Shown here: in pieces, positions 11,056-23,926 of the stretch
Layout of the letters: the number at the start of each line of letters is the position of its first letter
Position numbering within the stretch: the stretch's first letter is position 1
DNA from: Paragonimus westermani
Lineage: Eukaryota > Platyhelminthes > Trematoda > Plagiorchiida > Troglotrematidae
DNA length: 64,000 bases
Assembly: GCA_008508345.1 (NCBI GenBank)
Contig: QNGE01001234.1
Coordinates: forward strand, 1 to 64,000
Direction of reading: 5' to 3'
The notes under the pieces: generated by a model
What the model was told of the DNA's origin: nothing
The model's database searches: none
The model's input: the letters and a program-made list of their open reading frames with translations, nothing else
Made by a program: the position numbers and the translations under genes

Positions 11056-14000
11056 TTGTTGCTGTGCGCAGTTTGTATAAAATTTTATGGTTTTACGTTA
11101 GCGGCTGATGATAGTACACTGAAATGCCAGTATCACGTCACTTGTCTTCTTTGTGTCCTAATCAAAATATCCAGAATCCTAGGTGAGCATATTTTGCGAT
11201 ATGTAACATATAATGACATGTTATTGCATATTATTGTGAAGTTATTCATCCTGAGCACAACATGCTCTTCGGTTTAGGGTCGTGGTCCAACAGAACCTCA
11301 TCATACCAGTACGCTACAAAACATCTCGGTTGACCTCCTGCGTCAAGACTACTGAATTGTCACTGGGTAATTTTCTTGTACTGTTGTCAGGACGGCAACT
11401 GTGTCAGCCAACCCACCACAAGTTGCACCTCGTCTTTTTCTCCATCCAATGCACAGCGCGAATCTCACCCACTCAGACCCCGGGAAACGTGTGTTCCGTC
11501 TATTATTCCATGACAATCATAATGATACTTAAAACCATGAACCATACAACAGTTCGGAGTTCATTTCGTCGATAATTCAACATCTGGGCTTTGGTGGGAA
11601 GGAGGTACTTGGCAAACCAGGGAGGGTTGTTGTGAGAACCACTACTTCTGGCACAGGGAAGCCGAATGCTGTATTCTATTTAACCTCAGCGTGGTCTGTC
11701 GTTAACTGATACGTGTTTGGGGTTTGTCAAGCCCAAATCAATCAACGCAACCGGCTATCTGCTTGCAAAGAGTAAGACATTCTTCCAGAAGCCACTTCTT
11801 TCAATGATGATACCGTTCACATCATCACAATGCATGCAAAGTATCTGTGACAGTTACCAGACGTGAAGCGGCCAGACTTTAAGTTGCACCCATGCGTGGG
11901 AAGACGTGCATAAGACTGTACCAGGACTTGTCCGATCACGTGGCATCGTGGCTGTCCAGTTCATATGCGTGTACCAGTAACCCTAAATGTTTTGATCTCG
12001 TGGACTTTGACTTACGGATTTCAACGTGGAGGAGGGTCTTGTGGTGTAGTGCGGTGCGCTGTGACCGATTAACCGATCAGACAGCAACCTGTACACACGA
12101 TGCGCTTACCCGTATACAGACGTGTGCACATATTTGTAAATGTAAACACGCTTATTCGAAGTGAATATCGATAAAGCCTACATTTGTGATCGAACAGATA
12201 CACATCATCCAGACTTGCTGAAGAACCACTGATGTTGGTACAACATGCAGTTTGGATTCAGTGGATTATTGTTTATCCGTGGTTGCTGTTCATCTCCCAG
12301 GGTATAACCGGGCAATCGAACTTGTACGACACTATTCGAAACAATGTGAATACTACAAAGGTGAGATATGCTACTGTTACAGACATGTTCAGTACTTCGT
12401 TATCATGAAATTACATTTTCAAACAAAGAACTAATTTGTTGAGTTACCTATCAGCTGATGCAAGTGACATGTAGACCATATATTAAAGCCACTCTGTTAG
12501 ACGGACCAAGTCAAGGTGTTACTTGTTAACGTAACTCCTAGTGGATTGTCAAAATTACAACAGTAAGCTGAGTTGCATTAAAGAACCTGAGTTTGTCAAA
12601 TGACGGAACAACGAGGAAAGTTATATATAAAGGGCAACCGGAAGCAGTCTTGCATAGTCATAGAGCGCATCGGTAGTATACCTTTGATTTTTTTCCATCG
12701 GTTGATATAAGGCACGCATCCTGTTGAAGAAGCACTGATACAAATATATAGTTTCAGTCATAAACCACAAAAGCCACAGACTACAATGAACGTGAGTGAA
12801 TATACAACGCGACATAGTACCAGTAAGGTTGGGATTAGAACGGAGCTGAAATACAATTGAGATGCTAGTAGGTATGCTCGTTTGTATACGGTGTTTGACC
12901 CGAAATCGACCTAGCTGGAGATAATCAAACATGAGAAGTTCGCTTCTCTCGTTCTATACTCACCTCTCTGTACTGACCTTAAATCGTACAAACGTCGAGT
13001 GCGATCACACCAAGCATGTCCAATGCCTTCAATGTCCACCCACATGTGTGATCAAGCTACGGATCTCTTCTGCCAGCAGATTTTGTTTAGGAGAACTGTA
13101 AAAGTTGCGCCATAACGTTTCCTTACTCTGTCTTGTTACATTACGGAGGCTTGACAAACCACATCCTTTGAAAACAGGTAACTTTTGTGTAATGGTCACA
13201 AATCATATCCTTCAGGTGTCAGTAGTGTTGTGTTGGTAGTATAGAAGCCGATTACAGTTAACCAGCTGTGGTGAGCTGTAGCAGGGAGAACAAATACACG
13301 GCAGACACTGTAGGTTGTGGTATGTGTGTGTAAGGCTGTCCATTAAAACGGCATGGACAACACAACCTAATGCTTTGGGACGTAGACAAGCCCACGGTTA
13401 CGGGCTAATTGGAGTGCCATGGCTGGTTAACCATATGACGTGCTCGCCGCACAACCGCACGCAAAGTGAAATGACAGCTGCCACAAGCAACTGAATTGAT
13501 TTCTCATATCAATTAGGTGAAACTGTTAAGACCCAGAGAACAAGATCTAGTGGGACTCTTCTATATAACTTGATTGAACGAACGGGATGCGGCATCAAAA
13601 TATCAACCAACATTGCCTAGCTCCGCGGTCTTTGTGACCAGAACTACCAGGCTAACGTAGACAGAACGGAGGAGGCTATGCCGACTAGTTACAACGTAAT
13701 ATGTGTTAAATTTCCGAAGTCCCATAGCACCCGACTGATGCGTTATGGTTGGTCACAGAGTTAAATAAGTCATGCAACTTTGCGGTTTCAGCTACCACAA
13801 TAGAGTTTTCCTACCTCTGGTAGACTGAAGAGTGAACGGAGGGTAACCAGTGTTTTGATGTTAGACAGATTAGATTGACGACGGAAACAGCAGCCCCTTG
13901 GAAACAGGATGAGTACACTTCAGGTTTAATTACTCCTGGTATTTCACAATTACGAACTACCCACAGTATCTACGTCGTCTGCTACTACGTAGTTGGTATG

Positions 14001-15619
14001 TAATTCGCTAATTCTAGCAACGAAATTTTTATCAACCTTTTTCGGTCAGTGTCAGTCAGTTCTTTTCTGTGTATTGTTCGTGCGGTAAACTGATGTGTTC
14101 CGGCTCACACTTGCCTCTACCTAGTGAAAGGGTAACTTCTGGTAGGATTGTTTTGTGTTTACTATCTGCCGTTAATAAGGGCTCATCATTCTAATTTATG
14201 CCAATGGTGAGAGTGATTTGTAAATGAACAGAGTTGACACAACCATACTGAGAACATCTGGAAACCAGAATTCGGACCAGAGAAGGTGATCGGCAGGTGA
14301 ATAAAGGCATCGCTTGTAGACGACGTCAAATACCACGACGGTGTTACTAATACTGAATATAAATTGCCTCTGAATGGAGACGTCCCAATCATCAGTTTTA
14401 TTCTTCGGGCTCCCGTTCTCAGGTGTCTGTGTTACACCGTGTTACCATTCAACCAGTTTGACGTGCTTCTTCACAGCCTTTTTGTTTGCATCAGCTTCAC
14501 ACCTTGAGTCCTCTCGAGCTCCGTCTCCCAACAGGTTGCTAGAACTGACTTCTCGTCATGACCAATGGTCACTTGTCGAAGTTCACGTAATGACAGGTAA
14601 ACCTCCATTTGGAGCGCTTCGCTTCTGGTAAGGATGGCGGTGATGAATGTAGTCACTAACCCCATGATACTGTGATTTGGTGTAAAGAGAAATACGGTGT
14701 CATGCACTCAGTCTGTATTAAGGTTACCACAGCGGTGTGTCTGAGCAGTAGACTCACACGAAGCAGATGTAATCACCTGGTACTCCATTCCTGTTCATAC
14801 GCCTTTCATTTCTGTAATGAGATACGCACCTTTTACTGTCAAAAATACATAGTCCCATTTAAACAGGACTAGCACTGAGAAACGATGTAGTTCTCATAAG
14901 CAGCTGAAGTGACTATTTTGATCACAATTTCATCCCCAGGGATGTGTTTTCACGCTTACATGGTTGATTATGTGGTAAAGCCCACGTGGGCTACAGGGAG
15001 ACAGTTCGCAATGGGATTGAACAACAAATAAACATGGGAGAATTCACTCATGAATCACCATCGTAACGGTCCGTGAGCTGGCTATTTACGGACATCAAGA
15101 TAACATTATGTAACGCGGTTGTCAATTAAAGGACTTTTTTGACCCACACTGAAGCGATTGATGTTTTCATGCTATCTTCATCTCAAAAGAGACATTCATG
15201 GTATGCACTACGGAGAGGTGGTCCAACTTACAGATTGTCTTTTTCAGTGATGAAAATGCCCCGTTTGCAACTTTTTATTTATTGCAATTAAAAAACACTC
15301 CTGAGGAAGGCCATCCGAGGTGATTGAAACGTAGAGTATTACAATATGCTCGTAACACTGTGTTATTCCCAATCTCTTCATCAAAAAGATTTCCCCGAAA
15401 TGAACTTGAAAAGACAAACTGGTAGTGGTATATTGCACGATGTTTGTTAAAACTCATTTCGCCGCATCTTATCAAGTGCGTACTGCAGAAATCATGCATA
15501 AAATTGTCACTTACGGACAGTGTCCTGCCAGGTGTGACAGAAAGAAGAAGAAACCCATGAACACTGTCAAGAGAGTGTTAATTTAATGAACAGCTCCTTT
15601 TGCACACCTAATGGTGGCT
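11056..15619. other. No gene seen
   Basis: About 4.5 kb with scattered frames of 60-103 codons on both strands, none recognisable. The plus frame 11056-11277 and the minus frame 12621-12932 have low-complexity or AT-driven composition. I see no complete repeat unit here. Confidence 0.35.
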
Positions 15620-15900
15620 TCAGTCGTTCGATAACAATTGCCTCGGCAAAATGGAGTAAGCTCCCACTCCGGCACATGTAGATGATTGAGAATGCCGACG
15701 GATTATCAATCTCATGATTTGCCTCGACCACGTGAAGCGCAGTGGATGAGGCCGGCGTCTTGCGTGACTATCTTCATTCGCACAAATTCCAATAGGTTGG
15801 CTGACGTGACCGCACAGCCACTTAGGCAAATGTTCTGCCATTCTGACTTGCACCTGTCTCTCTCTGGAACTAGAGAGCAAGCCTGAACACCAGAAAGACG
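15620..15900 (-). mobile_element. Penelope-like element fragment: GIY-YIG endonuclease C-terminal half
   Basis: The minus frame reads 'RERQVQVRMAEHLPKWL', then 'CGHVSQPIGICANEDSHARR'. It matches the helix after the GIY-YIG core of fluke Penelope-like elements (R-x-x-x-R-x-x-E-H-x-P-K-W-L). It lacks an intact core upstream and the reading frame drifts afterwards. It is a second minus-oriented Penelope remnant after the one at 10.8 kb. Confidence 0.55.
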
Positions 15901-17869
15901 ATGGACCGATCCGCCATCTTTGACTGTAAATTCAGTTGCTCGCTTTTTGTGGTTTGTTCCTATACCCAACTAAGAAAGCGATGAATCAGATAGCTTTAAG
16001 TGTGAACGATTAACCTTGAGCCCTAAGTACGGCTCACTTGATGGTTGTGTTTGGGTTCACTCTCAGCAGTCGATGCATGTCGCAAGTAATCTTTTACAAA
16101 CCAAACATTGTAAGTAAAATTGCAGTATACAGAGTGGGATGAGTTGGTCCAACGTCGACTGCCAGGCGTGTTCCAATGAGGCCCCAGTAAAGATATTTAC
16201 TCATTTACAGGGGATGTTCCATCAATACAACATTCCAAGGCAGTTTTAGCATGTAAAATACGAATGCGACTGATTCGAATCACATTCGGATGAGGATTGT
16301 TCAAACTTGAGAACTGTGACAGTACCTTCCGGGAATTCTAACCTCCAGAGGTTACAAGGATCGTCGCGTACCATTTAGCTAAGTGTTTACAACTGAAAAA
16401 TCTGAATATATTTCACGAACCACTAATAACGGGTGTTGAAACTGACCAGCTAACCTACGCTATGAGTGTGATCCACCTTATTGCACACTGTTGAATTCGA
16501 ATCGTACACTTCATGACAGCACTAAGTAGCCTCATCTTTTAGCCACATCTTCCTTACTATTCAGTTAGCAGCATTCGTATCTGAACAAACCAATGGGTTT
16601 CGTTGGGACGCAAAACAGTGAATTTAGTCATTTGATTTCTTGATAAAACCGAACCACACAAAGCTGCAACAGAACCATAAGACTATCTTGAACATGGCGA
16701 GTGTGCGGAGTATGAGCGTGACAAGATTAATCCAATCCGATTCCGTATTCCGATATATTAATTGTATTCAGTTATTTTGTGCGTACACTGTCAGCCATTA
16801 AAACGTCCCACAACGCACTTACAACCACAGAAGTGAATACTTTTTGAATAAAAATTAGAAACTATTAAAAATTAGGAATGGCGTTTATGTAATTTTTTTA
16901 AATGTGTTATTAACGCGTCAAACGTAAGAACTAGTGCACAAGTAAAGTAGTATTTCAGTCAACAGAGAAGTCTAATGTTTTTCTTCTACTCGCCTGTTAG
17001 AGTTGACAATCTTTTGTTGGAAACATCTTTGAAAAAGTTTTTGCGACGTTCAGTTTCTTTGAACATTCTGAACAAAGCAACTGGTACATGAAAACTGATA
17101 GATGCATATATTTCATACTGACTCAGCACCTGAGTAAATGATTTCAATGTTCTTTTAGAGAAAGAGACCATTCGTGTGTTGATTTACGTTCTGAGAAACG
17201 GCAACTGCAAGAGTAGGTGTATTTAAAATAGAACAGCAATTCAGGAATTCTCCCATAACGAAATACGTTTTCAGCTGGGGTGTGAAATGACTTTATCTCA
17301 TCATCCACTTGTCAAGACAAACGATTTGTGTAGAACGATGCGCCACCATCCATTTGTCCCTTAACTACTCTCCATTCCGGAGTTCTGGACCTCAAGCACT
17401 AACTTCTGCATTGAGTGACACTAAGCCGCCATAATTGCTGTGTTGGAGTAGGCACTGTAAAATTGGTCCGTAATAGCTTTCTCGAAAGCAACCAATATCA
17501 GTTAGGGAGACGTGCATAGTGTTAAGATTCTGTCTTGTTGCACAATCCGTGTATAACAAACACTTCGTTTCTTTTCCAACAGGCAGTATACTGTAAACGA
17601 TGTTAACCTTGGGATAGGTCAAATTGCATTGTACATATTTCTGGAAAAGTGTGGGAACCATTTTGAATGCCCTAGACGAGACGTGAGCTTCCGCCAACAC
17701 ATTCAGCACCTCCTTGCATTCCAGTCTATTGTCTTGATCAAGTCTAGAATCAGACGACAGCGTCTGGAAAGACGAACTTGGTATCCATCAGTGACTTCGG
17801 TAAAGTATAATATTTCTGGTTGGCCTTATCGATTGGCGTGCTTCTAACAAGGTCCAATCTGAAGATGTA
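15901..17869. other. No gene seen
   Basis: The longest frame is 17392-17709 (-, 105 codons), without a recognisable domain. Nothing else supported. Confidence 0.35.
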
Positions 17870-18400
17870 TACTCAGGCAACACAGTCAACGTCACTATCA
17901 AGTTGATTATCAGCAGAAGTGATGAACCAGGTTGCTGCTGTCAAGGTTCCCCTGAATTTCTCCTTCATTTCAACGACAGTTCTTGAAACTGCTTTGAATG
18001 CTACCAGGGTATCATGTTGACTGTGGTCCTTATTGACACCTCCACTGATAAAGTCAGTGATAGTCACCAGACTTGCATGGCATTTCGAAACCTAAGCCAT
18101 TTAGCACCACCACTGAACCTATTTGCTATCGTATTCACGACGCTGGATGAACTCATGGCGAGAGTTATCCAGTGGTAATCTGTCTGTAGATGTAGTTCCA
18201 AACACTGTGCGTGATGCCTGTTGAACCTTTGGAACGACAAAAAACCTGCAATCTTCAGTGCTTCCTACAATAAATTAATGGAGATAATTTCCAATGTCAC
18301 CAGAATGTCTGCTGATGAGTTGGGACAGCAATTGATTTGCCACCTGTTTCAGAAAAGTGATTAACTGTGACGTGGCCAACTGACGCGCAAATGAATGTCT
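17870..18400 (-). pseudogene. Unrecognised protein-like stretch with stops
   Basis: On the minus strand a single frame reads sensibly for about 170 codons with only a few stops. It begins near 18400 with 'QLLSQLISRHSGDIGNYLH', continues through 'VGSTEDCRFFVVPKVQQASR', and ends in the open segment 18067-17873 with 'AVSRTVVEMKEKFRGTLTAA'. Charged and hydrophobic residues alternate as in real protein. I do not recognise the family. It could be a decayed transposon ORF or a retrocopy. Interrupting stops make an intact exon unlikely except perhaps the last segment. Confidence 0.3.
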
Positions 18401-19029
18401 AAGCATTCTAGCGTCGCTTGAATAAAGAATATCCACACAGTCAAAACGCTACAGGTTCATCATTAGTGAAAAGTTCCAATGTCAGTTGTAGCAGTTGCAG
18501 AAGAAAAGAACAGCAACATTTCGAGTTTAGTAGGATACAAACAAATTCATCACGAAATTCACATTGCTATCCATTGAGTACCGGAGTGAAAAGTTCAGGA
18601 GAGTTAACTAAAATCCTGGGTAGCCAAAGGATTAGTCAACAATTGCACCAGTCCATGTTAACTGGCAGCAACATGTTTGTAGGACAGATTTTATTACCGA
18701 AAATAGTTTGATTTAGATCTGATAGAAGATGACAGCTGACGTTCTCCAAGATTTTGTGAGCAAACTGCACGCAGTTTTTCAAATGGAACTTAGCGATAAA
18801 CATTATTGGAACGTTGCCGATATCTTCAAGAGTTCGAAGTATTCCACTGAAGACATCATCACAGTAATGTTCAGCTTTCATCCCCTACCTGTGGGTACAA
18901 TGACTCGGGTTTCTGTTGGTCCTGACAGTGGTACATGTATAACAAGGATAAAAACAAAAGGAAATAAAAAACTGAATGAACCTGGAATTCACGAAGGAGA
19001 ACAGTCAACGAGTTTGTGCACACAGGCTC

Positions 19030-20175
19030 ATCACTGATTGCGACATGCTACCATGTCATAACGTGTTTTTAACAAATGATGTTGGTGGCACCGAGCTCTC
19101 CAAACAAGTAGGCAACATCCGCCAATCTTGTTCAACGGAGCGGCCAGACGTTTCATAGTTATTGGCCATTTCTTTCCCCGGCCGCCTTGCAGTTTCTTCC
19201 AATCAATGGCAGTCATAGTGAAGCACATGCCCCATCCAGTGAACACTATGCAACCTCACTACCTCGGCTCTCGTTCGCGGACTCCTACATTTTCCGAATA
19301 CTCGCAGACGGACTGGCACACTGTTCATTTGGTAGAGGCTTATTGGTGGGGACAACGGTGATCGAATATCGAAAGTCTATGTGCATCCTCCGCACACATG
19401 GGTCAGGTTCTCTGATCCATAGAACAAAACTGAACATACACGTAGTATAATCTCTGTTTTTTGTCAATAAACGGACATCTTTGCAGTGCCCCAAGTGATG
19501 AAGTCTGGAAGATATGTTACTTATCTTCATTATCCTCACGGATAGCTTGTTAGTAATATTACAAACTGATGAGGTGTCACCATCCGGTTAAGCGAACTGT
19601 TCAACAGTCTCCAACGGCCTATCGACAATACCAAAAATAAGGTCAGTTCCAACCCACTCTTCAAACAGCACATTAAACGTTGACGGTGCAAAGTGTGTGC
19701 TACACATACTAGCAATATCATTTTATCAGTGTTGTCCGCATACTCAGTATCAGTCAAATTACTGACTGGCAGAGGTTACACTCAGAAATCGTTGGAATCT
19801 CTGAGCGCCTCCTTCGGAAAATCGTCTATCACGTAGTTGAAAAGGGGGCAGAGATGGGTTATTCCTGTCAAAATCCCCCTGGATCGGGGAACGCTTGAAA
19901 CACCTGTCCACAAGTGTGTACTGTGCAAACAGTACGAGCACACAAAGACTAACAGTTCGAATAACTTGACTGGGAGCACTCCGCGGTGAAGACAACCACA
20001 GATATCATATCAGGCAACCGAGTCAAAAGTAGCTTTTAGGTCTAAAATATCACGGCTAATGGTTAAGAAAGAAAGCGCTGATGCTTCAGTAACTGTCGCA
20101 GGATGAAGTTATGATAAACCCACATACGACCGACCGAAAAGCTACCTATCTTCCTTTATGTGGTCTGTTTAGAAA
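19030..20175 (-). mobile_element. Decayed LINE (RTE-like) reverse transcriptase and 3' end
   Basis: Read from high to low coordinates, the landmarks come in the order of an EN-RT LINE. 'FRSVVCGFIIT' stands for the GFRPGRGCIDQI motif, and 'ILRQLLKHQ' follows. Next are 'DLKATFDSV' (motif A, near 20030), then 'LCPLFNYVIDDFPKEALRDS' for the GCPLSPFLFNFVIDE motif. 'TEYADNTDKM' (motif C, second catalytic Asp replaced by Asn) lies at about 19730. The C-terminal 'WMGHVL' and 'WKKLQGG' plus 'MVACRNQ' lie at 19250-19030. Several frameshifts and stops are present. No complete endonuclease was found upstream. Confidence 0.75.
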
Positions 20176-21540
20176 TTATTCTATCACTACCACCTTTGAA
20201 CGGTACTGAAGACTGAAGTTCCCGACCAGAGGCTTTATTAAGCAATAATAGTTGAGCTTCCATACCACTTCACTTTCCGACAGATGTTTGTCGGAAGTGT
20301 AAACTAACCACACGGTCCCCATCATCCACATTGAATGGGTTGGCTCAGGTCAGTCAAACAGTCCCTTGAAATGATCAGCCCATCCATCAAATCCCCGTAA
20401 CAGGCTGTAGATTCAAATCCATGTTTTTTTTATGGTCACACCAACCTCTTGCTGACGGTCAGTGCAACCACAAATCAGGAAAAACAACGTCCATCATTTT
20501 CTCTGCGACTTGCTCCGAAAAGTAAGTCTCACGGACACCAAGCAGACTTCTCACACATTAACACTTCTGTCCACCTGTTCATCTTATTCGCAGTTAGAGG
20601 AGATCGGTTGGCGTTCTTACTTATGTCCTACTGGACCAGCAGAAAGTCACTTCTGTCCTACCTGCAGTACTCCTTTGAAATAGACCATTTTATAACAGTT
20701 CCACAAAGCTGCCGAAATTTGTAACGAACGCAAATTTGGGTCACTCTGTTGTTATGACCCGGACAATTTAACTGTCAGCACTGTTTGATAAGCGCTTCCT
20801 GTAACCTTGCAACTCATTTTCCAACGAATTATTTCATGTTTATTAGCATATTGTAGCGAGAAGGCGTCCAATNTTGGTCCGATCCAGTCGAGCGATGGCT
20901 CATCCGGTCACGCACGTTGTTCTTGATTCGATCGCGGCAGGCTTTTGAACGTACCTCCCCGCGTTGAGGTATTCGGCCGAGCGTTCGAAAACTCACACCT
21001 CCGACCTGACAATTCACCACAATATGACCTTTGGGTAGTCGATACAACGGAGCGGACACAAACAACGACCTGATCTGTGTAAAAGTCGTAACTTTAAAAT
21101 GAACAGCTGTCTTTAGCGCAGTGGCGTCACCAATGGCCGTTGATGGCATGATCGGTCTACGTCTATGGATAAATTGTAAAGAGGCTGAAATACGCAACTT
21201 GTCATAGGGATCTGTATTAATAGACCGGTGTTATCAGTGCATCGCGCAGGGACAACAAACGTACCACCTAAACGCCTCGTGTTTGGAGTAAGACAATCAA
21301 CGTCATGGCACCAGCGAGTACAATGATCCCCGAGTGTATAGTTAGTCCAAAATCAAAGAGAGCATCGTAGAGGATCATGAAAACATCTGAAGTATTGTCT
21401 ATTGGTGCATATTCGCATACGACAAATGAACAACGTCCTCCTGGTCTGTATCGACCGAATTTGACTGAAATAATATGACTAAGTACTAGTTGACCTACTA
21501 ATTAATTTGGCAGACAAGTTACTTTAATACAGACCAGATT
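20176..21540. other. No gene seen; locally CpG-richer segment and one ambiguous base
   Basis: Presumably includes the decayed 5' part of the flanking minus LINE, though I could not recognise endonuclease motifs. A single N is at 20873. The segment 20880-21200 is visibly richer in CpG than its surroundings and carries a 122-codon minus frame without a known domain. Confidence 0.3.
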
Positions 21541-21550
21541 ACGAAAAGTT

Positions 21551-21634
21551 TGGTGTTTCGTTGGATTCGAACCAGCGATAGAAATAACATGCCCAAATGC
21601 AACATGCACTCTACCAGATGAGCTAAGATGTCAA
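21551..21634 (-). tRNA. tRNA-Ala(UGC)-like pseudogene
   Basis: The minus strand shows a D-arm 'TAGCTCATCTGGTAGAGTGC', an anticodon region 'CATGTTGCATTTGGGCATG' containing TGC, and a near-perfect T-arm 'CTGGTTCGAATCCA' (B box GGTTCGAATCC). The 3' end reads 'ACGAAACACCA', that is, it ends in CCA, and a TTTT (Pol III terminator) follows within five bases. However, the two sides of the acceptor stem do not pair (2-3 of 7). The anticodon loop is too long unless the stem is shortened to CATG/CATG. I therefore call it a pseudogene or tRNA-derived retroposon head rather than a working tRNA. Confidence 0.45.
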
Positions 21635-22397
21635 ACCGGGAATATGGGGATTCTCAGTATGAATTAACTGCTCAGTATGAAGGTACCTAGAAGTTCACTC
21701 ACTGTGGTTTAGTCGAGTGGGCACTGCTCTGCCTTACATCTCAGTACAATTCGCACTCCGCCTAAACCATGAGATTCGGCTTCATCATCACCACAGACAT
21801 TGTGATAAACCGATGGCTCATGGCACTATCCAAAGGAGAATTCAAATGAAAGTCTATATCGAAGTTGTAGAGGCAATTTTCGGAGACCGCACGCAACCAG
21901 TTCCGGGCATGAGGTGGTAACTGTCAAAGCAGCTTGCTAGCCGATTTATCGTGGAGAGCAGATATAAAAAGCCTTAACGTTTATCAGTTGTCATTGCTGG
22001 AACATAAGTGGACTCATCTGTTTGGGCGACGATAATTTCTGAAACTTCACGGCTGATTATGCCGTGGAGGTGGTTGACTTGAGGGACCACGCCACGAGTC
22101 TGTTACTCAAAAATTTGGACTACGAGACAACAGGCTATGTGGTCTACTTGGGGACCGTACCAGCGGCCGATAACTTGACAGCCTGACCCAGTCAACCATG
22201 AAGGATTTGTCTAGTCTGGCGGCGCGGCAAAATAGGACACTGGTGTCTGATGTTGAGTAATGCTGCGCACAGTGGATGCATTCAAATGTATATCAGACTT
22301 TTGGATTGTGTTGGGTGCTTTTCGGCCGTACTGGATAATCCGCCGGCATTCAGGGTTATCCATTGGGTGATCGGTGTGTTATTTGTGTAGAAGGTAC

Positions 22398-22482
22398 CTT
22401 TTAAAATCTCATATTCCTGACTCCAAGACAGCAGTAAAACAACTATGAAAAAAATAGTTCCACTGTATGCCCATAGGATCAT
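22398..22482 (-). CDS. Possible signal-peptide first exon (tentative)
   Basis: ATG at 22482 on the minus strand opens a frame starting 'MILWAYSGTIFFIVVLLLSW', a plausible signal peptide or anchor. It continues to 'SQEYEILK' and then a GT donor-like site (AAAAG|GTACCT). The open frame itself runs on to 22282. I found no downstream exon to join, and AT-rich sequence can produce hydrophobic frames by chance. Confidence 0.15.
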
Positions 22483-22559
22483 GTCTCGCTACCTAAGCAC
22501 TACTACAATGACAGTAGTGTAACATACAGCACCATTAATGCATTCGCTCTTCATCTGAT

Positions 22560-22740
22560 TTCTCCCCTTTGACCTGTCTGACATGGTTGTGTCCGGAAGA
22601 ACCGATTTCCTGGTTAGCATAGCCTTCCGGATTAACGATGTGTACCAGCCTGGTCACCACGTCAAGGTAACCGGAAGGTTCATTGTAGCCATTGTGGGAA
22701 TGCGTATGCCTTGGGAAGCGTTGAAATGAAGACAGAAGAT
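22560..22740 (+). repeat. Fragment of a dispersed repeat
   Basis: 22610-22636 matches 4897-4923 with 5 mismatches in 27 bases, and weaker similarity continues for about 25 bases ('accag..tg.tcaccac'). A 48-codon plus frame (22583-22729, starting 'MVVSGRTDFLVSIAFRINDV') lies across it and is probably incidental. Confidence 0.3.
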
Positions 22741-23519
22741 ACTTCCCGTCATGCTACATGAAATGCGAGTAGCTCAATATTTTAGAGTGATCGAAGCGAG
22801 TCACTGACTAATAATTGCCCGCTAGCGGTTAAACACAGAAAATGCAAATCCGGATAGGGCTGTATGCGATGACAACAAATATTATCAATAACACTTGGAC
22901 ATTGCTCAGTTGCACCTTTAAAGGCAAAAACGTCGCATCAAAACTTATTTAACCATGTTGGTTAGAAATAGCCCGAAACGTCGTTGTCAACTTTCTTGAA
23001 AGGTATAGTCTGTACTGATAATTGCACTTTACTTTAGGAAGGTGAACTTAGAGAAGATCACGGGACTTCCCCTTAAGGTACGTCAATATCAGTTGTTGAA
23101 GCATGTGCTGGTTTCAATAGTTATTGGCTAATTGAGACCGTCCAGAAGATAAAGACTATCGTTTGGCCCTTTGGCGTCGATTAGAGGAGGCAATGTGTAA
23201 TGCAGACAATAACCTTCCGTGAAGATTTTCAACACTGATAACCACAAATTCGATAAACACTGGCAATAAGTTACCGAATGACCGTAATGCAGTGGAACTC
23301 AAATTCCGTCGTGCTTACTCACAAATAACCACGAACTCTATCGAATCGACAGTTGTGCGTAATTGGCGAGCTGTTCAACTCTACACAATTTTTAGGGCTG
23401 ACGCAAATTACACATACTGGAAACATTGTAACATCCTTATCCTCACCGCAAACCTCACAAGTAGTGCACCAACCCGGTCTTACTGAGGCGAACTCACCCT
23501 AAATCCTGCAAAGTGTTTT

Positions 23520-23700
23520 CATCTGTACGCCTTATTGTCGAGTCTTCTGTGCAGTTATGCACAAATGAGACGATCGAATCATGCGTTGATGCGTGACACT
23601 ATAATGTCCGGAGTGGACAAAATATGGCATAACTCTGTAAGTTGGTTGTAGAAGCCTTCGGATGTTACAGCAGACGGGCTCAGCACGACCAAAGCTGCTT
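23520..23700 (-). mobile_element. LINE apurinic-type endonuclease fragment
   Basis: The minus strand reads 'VTSEGFYNQLTELCHILSTP', then 'DIIVSRINA', a stop, and 'FDRL'. It then reads 'RRLDNKAYR'. This matches the endonuclease segment of RTE-like LINEs, where FY..L..L....P..DIVV.GDFNAQ.GRL precedes R.DNG.RL. The catalytic GDFN is changed to S-R-I-N. It is inactive. Confidence 0.55.
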
Positions 23701-23926
23701 CGACAGCCTACATATGCTCCATCATTTATGCATGCCCTTTGGGTATTTGCATGTCATCTGGCGCTTTGCTAACACCCTACCATCCATGGCTTAGGCGACT
23801 TAAGCCGATCGTGGGTAATTGTTTGGAACTATTTCATGGTTTGTATGTCCCATATGATATCTCTGATTGTTTACCCCAAGCTGAACAATGCACACTCCCG
23901 AAAAATAAAGTCTACTGTTGTGATTG

